64,000 nt of DNA from Cacajao melanocephalus (GCA_963573385.1 CAUYLG010065517.1:124001-188000), one strand, 5' to 3'. Positions 11,201 to 22,573 are shown, numbered from the stretch's first letter. The notes: generated by a model not told the origin, from the sequence alone. Numbers and translations: made by a program.

Positions 11201-13182
11201 TTGTTGATTGTTTCTTTTGCTGTGCAGAAGATTTTTAATTTGATAAAATCTTACTTGTTTAGTTTTGCTATTATTGTCTGTGCTTTTAAAATCTTATTCA
11301 TGAAATATTTTCCCAGACTCATGTCCTCAGTTTTCTTCTTGTGGTTTTACCATTTTTGGTCTTACATTTAGGTCTTTGATCCATTTAGAGTTGATTTTCA
11401 TATGAGGTGAGAGGCAGGGGGGGTCTAGTTTCATCCTTCTCCCTAAGGATATCCAGTGTTCCCAGCACCATTTATTGAAGAGACCTTCTTTTCCCCAATT
11501 GGTGTTCTTGGGACATTTGTCAAAAATCAGTTGGCAGTATACATATGGATTAATTTTGGATTCTCAATACTGTTTCATTGGTCTGTGTATCTAATTTTAT
11601 GCCAGTACCATGTTGTTTTGGTTGCTACAACTTTGTAGTATATTTTGAGGTCTGGTAGTGTTACCTCCAGTATTGCTCCTTTTGCTCATGATTTCTTTGG
11701 TTATTTGGGGTCTTTTGTGGTTCCATACAAATTTTTGGATTTTTTTTTTCTATTTCTGTGAGAAATGTCATTGGTATTTTGATAGAGATTGCAGTCTTAT
11801 TTTTAACAATATTAATTCTTACAATCCATCAGCATAACTGTCTTTCCATTTGTTTGTATCCTCTTCAGTTTCTTTCATCAGTGTTTTTTAGTTTTCCTTG
11901 TAGAGATCTTTCACCTCCTTGGTTAAATTTATTCCTAGGTATTTTAATATTTTTGTAATTATTGTGAGATTTCCTTCTTAATTTCTTTTTCAGCTAGTTT
12001 ATTGTTCATGTATAGAAATGCCACTGGTTTTTGTATATTAATTTTGTATCCTGAAACTTCACTGAATTCATTTATTAGTTCTAAGAGTTTTTTTTCTAGA
12101 GTCTTTAGGTTTTTCTAGATAAAAGAGCATGTCATCTGCAAATGGGGACAGTTTGACTTCCCCTATTCCAATTTGAATGTCTTTTATTTCCCTCTCTTGT
12201 CTAATTGCCCTGGATAGGATTTCCAGCAATATGTTCAATAAGAGTGGAGACAGTTGGGCATCCTTGTGCTGGTCCATTTCTTACAGGAAAAGCTTTCAGC
12301 ATTTCCTCATTCATTAAGATCGTCACTGTGTGTTTGTCATACGTGCCCTTTATTATGTTGAGGTACTTTCCTTCTACACCTAATTTGTTGAGAATTTTTT
12401 TTATTATGAAGCGATGTTGAATTTTATCAAAGGCTTTTTCTGTATCTATTGAGATGATCATGTAATTTTTGCCCTTCATTCTATTGATGAGATGTATGAT
12501 GTTTATTGATTTGCATATTTTGAACCAACTTTGCATTCCTGGGATAAATCCCACTTGATCATGGTATGTTAACTTTTTGATGCGTTTTTCTCATGTTTTA
12601 TTTTATTTTTTTCTTCTGGAATGTTCATAATATGAATATTTATTTGCTTAATGGTATCCTATAAATCTTGTAGGCTTTCTTCATTCATTTTAAGTTCTTT
12701 TTTGTCTTCTTGTGTTATTTCAGAAGACCTGTCTTTGAGCTAAGAAATTATTTATTTTGCTTGGTCTAGTATGTGTTGAAACTTTAATTGTAACTTTTAT
12801 TTCATTCAGTGATTTCATTAGTTGTAGGATTTCTGTTTGTTTATTTTTTATGGTGTCTATCTCTTTGTTGAATTTCTCATTTTAGATCATGAATGTTTTC
12901 TTGACTTTATTGAATTATCTATTTGAATTCTCTTGTATTTCACTGAGTTTTTTTTTTTTTTAAAGATTTCTATTTTGAATTCGTTTTCTGCCATTTCACT
13001 TATTTCCTTATGATTGGCAAATATTACTGGAGAGTCATTGTTTTCCTCTGGAGGTGACATGTTTCCTTGCTTTTTTATGGTTGACGTATCCCTATGTTGA
13101 TATCTATGCATCTAGTGGAAAAGGGACCTCTTTCAATTTTATGAAGTAGGTTTTGTAGGGAAAGACTTATTCACATGGACTG

Positions 13183-14024
13183 TGTATTAATCTGTTTTTG
13201 CATTGCTATAAATAAATACCTGAGACTGGGTAATTTATAAAGAAAAGAGGTTTAGTTGGATCATGTTTCTGTAGGCTGTGCAGGAAGCATAGTGGCTTCT
13301 GCTTCTGGGGAGGCCTCAGGTGCTTTCGGTCATGGTGGAAGGGAAAGCGGGAGCAGGCACACCTCACATGGTGGGAGCAGGAGTGAGAGAGAAAGAGAGA
13401 GTGGAGCAAGGGGCCACACAGTTTTAGACAACCAGATATCATGAGAACTCACTATGCAGTACCAAGGGGGAATGGTGTAAAAGAATTCATGAGAACTACA
13501 TCCCCATGATCCAGTCACCTCTGTATTAGTCCATTTTCATCCTGCTGATAAAGATCTGAAGACTGGGCAATTTATTAAAAAAAAGAGGTTTAATGACTCA
13601 CAGTTCCACATTGCTGAGGAGGCCTCACAGTCATGGCAGAAGGCAAGGAGGAGCAAGTCACATCCCACCTGGATGGCGGTAGGCAAAGAGAAAGATTGGG
13701 CAGGGAAACTTTTTCTTATAATACCATCAGATCTCTTGAGACTTATTTGCTATCATGAGAACAGCATGGGAAAGACCTGCCTTCATGATTCAGTTACCTC
13801 CCACTGGGTCCCTCCCACAACACATGGGAATTCAAAAGGTTCAGGGCCCTTTCCAAACTGGACTCAGGGTTTGCAAGAACTGTGAGATTCTCCTTTCGTA
13901 ATGACTGGGATTTGGGTGGGGACACAGAGAAACCATATCAACCTTCCACTAGGACTCATCTCCAACAGTGGGGATTACAGTTTGACATGAGATTTGGGTG
14001 GGGACACAGATTCAAATCATATCA
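13183..14024 (-). mobile_element. Outer MaLR LTR (MST/THE1-like), split by a second LTR
   Basis: Left half 13183-13521 starts tgtattaatctgtttttgc. Right half 13941-14024 ends gggacacagattcaaatcat followed by atca. Between them sits a second LTR (13522-13940). Both halves are one LTR reading antisense. It lies in the 5'UTR part of the L1. No convincing 5-bp target duplication for the outer element (gactg against aggtg). Confidence 0.85.
13522..13940 (-). mobile_element. Inner MaLR LTR nested in the first, with an L1-like patch
   Basis: Starts tgtattagtccattttcat, ends gagaaaccatatca. Flanked by acctc (13517-13521) and acctt (13941-13945), a 5-bp target duplication with one change. Near its right end the normal LTR sequence is replaced at about 13834-13908 by text that matches the neighbouring L1 5'UTR (see findings). 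Confidence 0.88.
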
Positions 14025-15045
14025 AGGTGTCAGTTTGGTGTGGTACACTGGCCTTGGTATGCAGTACATGGCTGCTTGGCCAACTTGAAGGGCTGTCTCT
14101 GAGGTCCTTATTGGGGGTGCAGGGCCACTGAGCAAGCCAAGGGTGTGTCTTCAGGGAATAGGGTGCTGTGGGCCTGTTTCTCAGGTCCTGAGTGTGGGTG
14201 CATAGCCACTCCGCTAGCCTGGGGGCATATCAAATATTGAAAGGCTCAGGGCCTTCTCCTGCTTGGGGGAGGGTGCACGGTGAATTGGCTGACTCAAGGG
14301 TGGGTTCATCCTAGGCAGCAGTGGCAGACTGTTCCTCCAGCTAGAAGTGCAGTAGTGAGGGTGATTTTTCATGCTGTGCAGGACCAGTGTCACAGCTTAC
14401 CTTCGGACCAGGCTCCATGCAGCTGGGATTGTGGCATTCAGCCACCTGTGTGGGCTTGGTTGAATGAAGAAGGAGCTCCAGTGCTGAAGAGAGGTAGTGA
14501 TTCCTGGCTTCAGAGGAGGGTGCACTCCAGAGGTGGCTCTGGTCTCAAGATGATGCTCTGCAACAGCTTGGCTCAGAGGGGATGGGTGGGGGTGGGGAGT
14601 GCATACCTTGTGGTTCTAATCTGGAGCAATGCTGCTGTGCAGATTCCTGGCAGCTCTCCAAACTGGACTCAGGGCTTACAAGAACTGTGAGAGTCTCCTT
14701 TTGTAAGGACTGTAGGTGTTTGCTGTGTCAGTAGGGGTTGATGAGGTCCTTCTGTTTATCTTTTCCATGCAATGCGATGTCCCTCTTGACTCCAGGCAGA
14801 TTCAATGTGAGCAGGGGATACAGGGCTGCAGAGGCTGAGTGCCTGCATGCTGCCTTTCTGGACTGCCAATCCCCAGAGATGCATCTTCACTCCCCCACTG
14901 TACTTCAGCACCCTCCTTCAACACTCCAGTCAACTCTTAGCTGTTGATTCATTGCCTTGGTCCTTTTGGTGGGTTGGGGGGCAGGCAGAATGCCAGTCAT
15001 CTCTAATCAACCATTTTGCTGACATCACTCTCCCAAATGATCATT

Positions 15046-15582
15046 TTTTTCATAAAAAATGTATTACAAGGATTCTATATTTACACTGTGCTAGGAGACT
15101 AAAGATCCTTAAAATATAATAGGACCCCTACTTTACAATGAAAGTGGATATATAGTCATCCACAGCATGGCAGAATTTGAACGTCCCTTCTATGGCTTTA
15201 GTAACTGTGACTGGCTCTATCTGGATGTGCAATTTCTGAGGAAATGTTGAAATCAAAACTTGGGCACTGATTTTTTAAAAAGCTAATGATATAGAACTCA
15301 CCAAAATTATAGTTTTGCCCCCAAAATTCTCACTGTGCTTCTAAAATAATTAATATTAACTACTCCTCTGTGTGAGGATCATAATTGTGATCACCATATC
15401 ACTATGTCAACAATGACCTTTGAGAGTTAGAAGAGTAAAAGATAGGAGAGCGATCTTTTTGGTGCAGAGAAGATCCTTAGAAGTGCCAACTAAGAGATGA
15501 AAGTACCGGCCTAGAAACTAGTAACCTTCTCACTGGGTTTCATGGTTCTTTTTTCCTCTCTCTCATCATTTTGGGTTTCCAG
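15046..15582. other. DISC1: Intron 5 end and exon 6 acceptor region
   Basis: Repeat-free by eye. It ends in the splice acceptor of exon 6: a T/C-rich tract (15549-15568) and tttccag (15576-15582). Confidence 0.7.
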
Positions 15583-15733
15583 CTGAGACGTTAAAACAAA
15601 GATTAGAAGACCTGGAACAAGAGAAAATCAGCCTGCACTTTCAGCTTCCTTCAAGGCAGCCAGCTCTTAGCAGCTTCCTGGGTCACCTGGCAGCACAAGT
15701 CCAGGCTGCCTTGCACCGTGGGGCCACTGAGCA
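15583..15733 (+). CDS. DISC1: DISC1 exon 6 (coding)
   Basis: Internal coding exon of 151 bp for DISC1, a scaffold protein of centrosome, cytoskeleton, mitochondria and nucleus that binds partners such as NDE1/NDEL1, PDE4 and GSK3B. The first two bases complete a codon begun in exon 5; then 49 codons start ETLKQRLEDLEQEK and continue ISLHFQLP to ALHRGATE; the last two bases (CA) need the first base of exon 7. Acceptor tttccag and donor gtgagt fit consensus. The first 17 residues have heptad-like spacing, consistent with the start of the coiled-coil half of the protein. Relative to remembered human sequence, R to H and Q to E differ near the end. About residues 425-475 in human numbering. The exon is too short for a simple ORF scan. 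Identity is certain; species is inferred. Confidence 0.96.
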
Positions 15734-16223
15734 GTGAGTACTTGTCATTGTCACCATTTTCCCCTCATGATTCTTCCTACCTTTCAGCTCCCACATAGTG
15801 AAGAGCTGGGAGGAGCTTAGCTGTAGGGACCCTCAGCTGCTTTCCTGGGAAGGGCCCTTTGTTGGTTGGGAAGGTGGGGGTCCTTCCAGAGTGAGGGAAT
15901 GACTCATGTGCGTCATGCTTCTCTAGAAACAAGACTTTTCTGCTACTTGACAGAGAGAGATCCTCCAGAAGTGCAGTGAATCCCAGGTCTGAATCGTTCC
16001 TTGGGAAGTTACCCTTCTAAGAAGGTGGGGTCATTTCCTCTTGTTGAGGTAGCTTGGTGTCCTGTGATCCTATTAAGCCTGTAAGACCCATAGATGTTCC
16101 CCTCTGACCGAGCAATGAAAACCCATCCTCCTCCTAACTCTACTTCCAGCTCTTGAGCAACATTCACCCAAGGCTCTTCTGGGATCAGTAATACATAGAG
16201 AGCAATTGCTGCTTCTAATCTAG
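15734..16223. other. DISC1: Start of intron 6, nothing recognised
   Basis: Begins with donor gtgagtact. About 490 bp without recognisable repeat. Confidence 0.6.
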
Positions 16224-16385
16224 TGGCTTGTGGTCCTGGCTGCATGTTTGAATAACTTAGAGAGATTTAAAACCTACCAATGTCCAGGCTCCCCCTCAAG
16301 CAAGCTGAGTTGGAATGTCTCGAGGTGGTAGGCAAGGGTGGCTCCCAGATGTTGGCATGCTTAAAAAGACTGAGAACCATTGCTC
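16224..16385 (-). mobile_element. MER5-like hAT MITE
   Basis: Starts gcttgtggtcctggctgc and ends gactgagaaccattgctcc. These are the usual ends of MER5-type Charlie MITEs; the core is diverged. Confidence 0.6.
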
Positions 16386-17034
16386 CATCTACAAGCCTGT
16401 TCTCTCTCTCCCCAGGTAAAGATCTGGGAGGGAACAAGTGTTTTATGAATGCTGTGAGCCTCATCACAGTTAAGGTCTGTTTCTAGGTGTCAACATGACC
16501 ACAACAATTCCACTTTATTTCCCACTTCCAATTGGCCCTGACAATCACAAGATTGTCGGGCCTATTCCTGTTAAGTGTACATGGCATTATATATTTAGTT
16601 TATCTTGGTACCTCCCTAAAGGCTTTCTGGACAGCGAGGCCAGTTGTTTTCTCAGTTTTGCCAGTAGCATGTAGTAGAGTAAATGGCACCTGGTAAGTGC
16701 TTTTTTATAACCATTTGCTCAGTGAAGTTTTTCATGATTCTCTGAAATAGGGAGTAAATGTTACCTTGCCATTTCCATTCTATTCTAATCTGACATTGAG
16801 ATGTCATTGCAACATTGCCTGTTCCTCTTTCTTTCAAGCATGAGTCCCCTCCCAAATTGACTTTCTATGTAATTCTCTCATTCTTTTATCTTTGGGATTA
16901 TTTCTTGTCTTGGGAGATTTTTAGCATATAGAAATGGGGCAAAAAAATTGAGGCACAATAAATTTAGCTAATTTATTATGTTTCTGTTTATTTAACAGAC
17001 ACTTGCATAACAGTTACTAAGTGCTTTAGAAGTT
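16386..17034. other. Intron 6 sequence, nothing recognised
   Basis: About 650 bp, no exon or repeat I can name. Confidence 0.5.
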
Positions 17035-17470
17035 ACTCATTTAATTTATTTCAATTCTTTAAAAATTATGGTAAAATACACATAACATGAAATTCACCAT
17101 TTTAGCCATTGTTAAGTATACAGTTCAGTGGTACTAAATACATTATAATGCTGTACAACCCTCACCACCATTCATCTCCAGAACTTTTTCCTCTTCCCCA
17201 ATGGACACTCTCTACCCATTAAGCAATAAAGCCCCATCCCTTCTCCTCTTCCAGCCCCTGACAACCACATTCTAATTTCCATTTCTCTGAATTTGACTAC
17301 TCTGTGTACCTCATGTAAGTGGAACCATACAATATTTGTTCTTTTGTGACTGACATTTCTCATAGCATAGTGTCTTCCAGGTTCGTTCATCTGATAGCAT
17401 GTGTCAGAATTTCCTTCATTTCAAGGCTGTATAATACTCCATTGTCTGGATAGACTACAGTTTGCTTATT
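17035..17470 (-). mobile_element. L1M 3' region, antisense
   Basis: Reverse complement of an old L1: attatggtaaaatacacata, a ccattttagccattgttaag block, acaaccctcaccaccattc, and gtataatactccattgtctg. Confidence 0.85.
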
Positions 17471-17479
17471 CATTCATTT

Positions 17480-17730
17480 AAATAACTCATTTAATCTTCA
17501 TGACAATTCTAGGGGGTAGTATTATTTTATATATTGATATCTATGTGTATAGAGATCTGTATCTACATCAATACCTGAATTTTAAGATGAGGAAATCAGA
17601 CACAGTAGAAGCTAAGAAACTTGGGCAGACCAACCAGTAGGTTGAGTACTGAGGGAGACACAAACCCAATTGTCTGGCTTGCATCCTGTCTGTGAACCAG
17701 TGCACTGTGCTGCCTCTCTAAGTATGGGCT
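17480..17730 (-). mobile_element. MIR, antisense
   Basis: Catttaatcttcatgacaat, gatgaggaaatcagacac, then a gggagacacaaacccaattg block follow antisense MIR order. A short AT-rich insertion sits at about 17525-17575. Confidence 0.75.
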
Positions 17731-17787
17731 GGCAAAGGCTGATATATTAATTGTCTCTTTAGCCCTACATGCAAGTTGGATGGAGAG

Positions 17788-18197
17788 TGTATTAGTCCAT
17801 TTTCACATTGTTATAAACAAATACCTGAGACTGAGTAATTTATAAATGAAAAATGATTAATTAGCTCATGATTCTGCAGGCTATACAGGGAACACAATGC
17901 TAGCATCTGCTTAGCTTCTGGGGAGGCCTCAGGAAACTCATAATCTTGGTGTAAGGTGAAAGGAGAGCACACACATTGAATTGCCAGAGTAGGAGCAAGA
18001 GAGAGTGAAAAGAGGGAGGTGCCACATACTTTTAAACAACCAGATCTCATGAGAACTCTGTCATAAGAACAGCACCAAGAGGATGGTGCTAAACTGTTCA
18101 TGAAGTATCCAGCCTCATGGTCCAGTCACTCCCTCCAACACTGGGGATTACAGTTTGACATGAGATTTGGGTAGGGACACAGATCCAAACCATATCA
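17788..18197 (-). repeat. Left LTR of MaLR provirus
   Basis: 410 bp. It is the 3' LTR in the provirus's own orientation, since the element is antisense. Confidence 0.92.
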
Positions 18198-19807
18198 TTT
18201 CACCCATGGTCTCTGCAAATCTCATGTCTTTCTCACATTGCAAAATATAAGCATCCCTTCCCTATAGTCCCCCAAAGTCTTAACTCATTTTCAGCATTAA
18301 TTCAAAAGTTCAAAGTCCAAAGTCTCATCTGAGACAAGCCTAGTCCCTTCTGCCTGTGAGCCTGTAAAATAAAAAAACATTTAGTTACTTCCCAGGTATA
18401 GGCATTGGGTTAATACTCTTGTTCCAAAAGAGAGAAATCGGCTGAAAGAAAGGGGCTATAAGCCCCGTGCAATTTGAAACCCAGTAGGGCAGTCATTAAA
18501 TCTTAAAGCTCCAAAATAATGTCCTTTTCACTCCATGTCTCACGTCCAGAGCACACTGGTGAAAGGAGTGGGCTCCCATGAACTTGGGCAGCCCTGCCTC
18601 TGTGGCTTTGCAGGGTTCAGCCCCTGCAGCTGCTCTCATAGGCTGGCATTCAGTGCCTGCAGCTTTTCCATGCTGAGGGTGCAAGCTGCCAGTGGATCTA
18701 CCATTCCAGGGTCTGCAAGATGGTGGACTCCTTCTCACAGCTCCACTAGGCAGTGCCCCCATGGGGACTTGGTGTTGGGGCTCCAACTCCATATTTCCCC
18801 TCCACACTACCCTAGTAGTGGTTCTCCATGAGGGCTTCTCCCTGCAGCAGACTTCTACCTAGACAACCAAGCTCTTCCATGCATCCTCTGAAATCTAGGC
18901 AGTTGCTCCCAAGCCTCAACTCTTGTATTCTGTGGACTCTCAGTCTTAACACCATGTGGAAATTGCCAAGGCTTATGGCTCGCACCCTCAGAAGCAGTGG
19001 CCCAAGCTATATCTGGACCCCTTTGAGCCATGGCTGGAGTTGGAAAAATAGAGCAGTGTGGAGAGCAGTGTTCTGAGACTGTACAGAGCAGTGGGGCCCT
19101 GGGCCTGGCCCATGAAACCATTCTGTCCTCCTAGGCCTCCAAGCCTGTGATGGGAGGGGCTTCCATGAAGGTCTCTGTAGTGCCTCTGAGGCCTTTTCCT
19201 CATTGTCTTAGCTATTAGCACACAGCTTCTTTTTACTTATGCAAATTTTTGCAGCCTGCTTGAATTCCTTCCCTGAAAATGGGCTTTTTTCTTTCTATAA
19301 CATGGCCAAGCTACAAGTTTTCTAAACTTTTATGACTTGCTTCCCCTTTATATATAAGTTCCAACTTTAGCTCATGCATATAAGCACAGGTTGTTAGACC
19401 AGCCAGGCCACATCTTGAATGCTTTGCTGCTTAGAAATTTCTACCTCCAGATACCCTAAATCATTACTCTCAAGTTCAAAGTTCCACAAACAACCTAGGG
19501 CGGGGGGACAATGCAGCTAAGTTGTTTGCTAAGGCATAACAAAAGTGACCTTTACTTCAGTTCCCAATAAGTTCCTCATTTCAATCTGAGACTTCGTCAG
19601 CCTGGCTTTCACTGTTCATATAACTATTAGCATTTTGGTCATAACTGTTTAATCAATTTCTAGGAATTTCCAAACTTTTCCTCATCTTCCTGTCTTCTTC
19701 TGAACCATCCACACTCTTTCAACCTCTGCCCATTACCCAATTTCAAAGCCACTTCCACATTTTCAGGTATCTTTATAGCAATGCCCCACTTCTTTGTACC
19801 AATTTTC

Positions 19808-20220
19808 TGTATTAGTCTGTCTTCACATTATTATAAAAAAAATACCCAAGATTGGGTAATTTATAAAGGAAAGAGGCTTAATAGGCTTACAGTTCTGCAG
19901 GATGTACAGGAAGCATGATCTGGCATCTGCTTGGCTTCTGGGGAGTCCTTAGGTAACTTACAATCATGGCAGAAGGTGAAGGGTAACTTACAATCATGGC
20001 TGGAGCAGCAAGAGAGGGAAAAATGGGAGGTGTTATTCACTTTTAAACAACCAGATGTTTTGGGAACTCTATCACAAGAACACCAGGGGATGGTGCTAAA
20101 CATTCATGTAATATCCATTCCTACAATTCAATCACCTCACCCCACGAGGCCCCACCTCCCACATAAGGGATTACAATTCAACAAGAGATTTGGGTGGGGA
20201 CACAAATCCAAATCACAGCA
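19808..20220 (-). repeat. Right LTR of MaLR provirus
   Basis: 413 bp, the 5' LTR in its own orientation. It contains a private tandem duplication with a 30-bp period: ggtaacttacaatcatggc at 19952 and again at 19982. Confidence 0.92.
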
Positions 20221-20439
20221 GAGAGTGATGATTTTATCATGGTCTTGCCAGTTTATAATAGAATATGATTAACTAAAAGCCAAGTGTCATGCATTCTTAA
20301 TTATATTAGGTTATACCATAAGGGCATCTCTTATATTTTTGACTGTTTCAAACCTGTCAAACTTTGTAAGGGGTTCAACCTAATAAGTCCTCCAGAAAAG
20401 TATGGGTCTTTATTAACATTTATGAAGACAATATTAACT

Positions 20440-22035
20440 GTTGGCTTACTTTATGAGCTATCATCCTCTTTTCTTTTCTTCACAGGAGTTGTCTGTATAC
20501 TGTGCTTTTATGTTCCATTCACTTTTTGAGCCCGCTGTGACCTGGTTTCTATCTCTATCACTCTTCAGGTCTCTATCAAAGTCAGCAATGACTTTCTATT
20601 AGCTAAATTTAAAAGGCATTTTTCAATTATTTTTATGCTATTTATCACAGCAGTGTCTAGAATATTTAAATTCATTCTTAAAACTCCCGCTCCCCTTGGC
20701 TTTCATGATTTCACCCTTCCTGGTCTTCTTGCTACCTTTCTGGCCATTTTTCTTAATGTCTTATGAGCTCCTTCTCTCCCTTTCTTCTTCTTTTTATTTT
20801 TTTGAGATAGGGTCTGACTATATTGGTCAGGCTGGTCTTGAACTCCTGGGCTCAAGCAATTCTCCCACCTTGGGCTCCTGAAGTGTTGGGATTACAGGTG
20901 TGAACCACCATTTCCGGCTCCTTCCTCTTTAATATTGATATTCTTCTGTCTTCTGTTCTAGCTTTTCCTCTCTTCTCACTTTGTATCTTATTTCTGGGTG
21001 GTCTCAAATGCTCTGAGGATTAAGATACTGTTTCTATACTAATTTTTATCAAATTTCCATCTCTAGCCCTGATTTACTTCCAGAGTTCCAATCTACAATT
21101 CCGTTTTCCATTGAGCATCTCCCTTATCTTTACTAAATTTAGTATCTTTTTGTGCTTAAAATTACCATCTCTTTATCCTTGCCTTTTACTAAGTTTACTG
21201 TCTTTTAAACTAAATTTACTATTATTCTCCCCATTCAGTTCCTTCTCCTATATCCTCAGTCTCAGTGACTTTCACTGCCGTTTACCCAGTTACCCAAGCA
21301 AGGACTCCGAGGCATCTCTGGCTCCTCCTTTTCCATCCCTCCCCGCAGTCACTGGTCACCAAGTCCTGTTCCTTCCAGTGTCTGTCTCTCTCATTCCTGT
21401 CTCTCTCACTTGTCTCACCTGTACAACAATACCTTAGTTCTGCTCTTTCACAGTTTAAATCTGGATTATTGCAGTGGTCTCCTTACTGGTATTTCTGATT
21501 CCATTATTACTGCCTCTCATTCATCTTCCACAAGGACATGATAGAAATATTACATTATGTTTAATGGCTCCCCATTGCTTGCAGGATAAAATTCATGTTG
21601 CTTAGCATGATATCCAAAGCCTTTATGGTCCTGCCCCTGCATTTAACTAGCCATTACCAGCATCCGCAATTGACACTTATGGAAGTGTTATGAATTACCC
21701 CCATGTTCTGAATGTTTATAGATTCTATGATCTTGCTCACGGCCCACTGTGGTCACCAACTATTGCCCATTCTTCCAGACTTAGTAAACTAATATTCTTG
21801 CAAAGCTCAGCTCATCAGTCACACTGCCTCCCCTCCCCGTTGAATGACAGTACATCTTGAATGACTTCGCTTCTGCTTAGGTCTTAAATAAATCTGTTTT
21901 CTTGAATATCTGTTTACTCTGACAGATGATAAGCTCCTTGAGGACAAGACTGTATTATATTTATCTTTCTATTTCTAGAGACTAGAACAGTGTCTGGCCC
22001 ATAATCTGTATTCTATATTCATTGAATGTGTGAAT
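20440..22035 (+). mobile_element. Long L2 fragment, ORF2 region to 3' end
   Basis: L2 consensus order can be followed for about 1.6 kb. ORF2-derived text includes a gtcagcaatgactttctatt block, a cccttggctttcatgatttc block, a gcttttcctctcttctcact block and an ataccttagttctgctcttt block. The 3' part has an aatggctccccattgcttgc block and aagctccttgaggacaagac, and ends ttcattgaatgtgtgaatg. A left Alu monomer interrupts it at 20788. All frames are broken. L2 copies this long are uncommon. Confidence 0.82.
20788..20922 (-). mobile_element. Free left Alu monomer, minus strand, in L2
   Basis: Only one Alu arm: t-rich start, gagatagggtctgactatat, ending attacaggtgtgaaccacca. FLAM-type. Confidence 0.88.
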
Positions 22036-22084
22036 GTGACACATATGCATATGTAGTTATATATAGGTTCACAAACATATATGT

Positions 22085-22085
<1 letters not shown>

Positions 22086-22132
<47 letters not shown>

Positions 22133-22152
22133 GGAGAGAGAGGGAGAGACTG
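22086..22152. repeat. (GA)n microsatellite
   Basis: Near-perfect gaga repeat with interspersed ggga units just after the L2 3' end. Confidence 0.97.
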
Positions 22153-22261
22153 ACTTCACTTTATTGGGATTCAGTTGCCCTAGAGGAAAATGCTCTTGCG
22201 GCTTTTCTTCTGAAATTACCAGCAAGAAGGGTTGCACAGAATCTTGACAGAACCTTGGATA

Positions 22262-22380
22262 GAAGGTCAGTTCTGGTCCTTTCTCTTCCACTAACCAACT
22301 GTATATGGCTTGGTGTAGTTATCAAATCTCTCGAAATTCCACTCCCCTCATCAGGAAGTAAGGGGGTTAAATTAGATCAC
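22262..22380 (+). mobile_element. MIR-like fragment, weak
   Basis: Ctcttccactaaccaactgt followed by gtagttatcaaatctctc resembles the MIR core. Confidence 0.4.
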
Positions 22381-22573
22381 TGGTTTCTAAACATCAGTTA
22401 TTTATGTTTTATCTTGGCTTTTCTTTTCCTAAATCCACCTGTCTTATTATTGCCATAACTAGAAAATAATGGGTAGAAATTAACTTTCTGAAATTTTTCT
22501 AATGCATATTAACACTTATTAGTAATTTTTTAAAACCTTTCAGTGTGCTAACTACCCACTGCAGTTTTCACAG

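Larger units (their letters stand above)
9070..15045 (-). mobile_element. Large antisense L1, multiply interrupted, internal part missing
   Basis: A primate or late-mammalian L1 in reverse orientation. From the left come its 3'UTR and ORF2 C-terminal region, then reverse transcriptase remnants. A minus-strand frame at 12201-12554 contains [11 protein letters not shown] and one at 12068-12277 contains FADDM, the two RT aspartate motifs, now in different frames. Beyond about 12590, ORF2 homology stops; the endonuclease domain and ORF1 are not seen. The sequence jumps to 5'UTR-like DNA that ends at caaccattttgctgacatca, the reverse complement of an L1 5' start (about 15045). Interrupted by Alus at 9229 and 10908 and LTRs at 9761 and 13183-14024. 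Coding capacity is destroyed by stops and frameshifts. Confidence 0.85.
17788..20220 (-). mobile_element. Complete MaLR provirus (MST/THE1-like), antisense
   Basis: Two LTRs in the same antisense orientation flank a 1.6-kb internal region. Left LTR 17788-18197, right LTR 19808-20220, both starting tgtattagtc; the left ends catatca, the right ends cacagca. The insertion is bounded by a perfect 5-bp duplication, gagag at 17783-17787 and 20221-20225. The internal part has the usual features of MST-int, including a pyrimidine-rich end next to the right LTR (cccattacccaatttcaaag and ttctttgtaccaattttctg). MaLR internals are noncoding or nearly so; the short frames inside show no retroviral motif. 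The two LTRs differ at many sites, so the insertion is old. Confidence 0.93.

Noticed and set aside
12201..12554. Minus-strand frame with reverse-transcriptase motif
   Set aside because: It is a broken fragment of L1 ORF2, not a separate gene, and is reported under the L1.
15041..15120. Possible short exon upstream of exon 6
   Set aside because: Open frame from the L1 end runs into it, but there are no splice sites of consensus quality.
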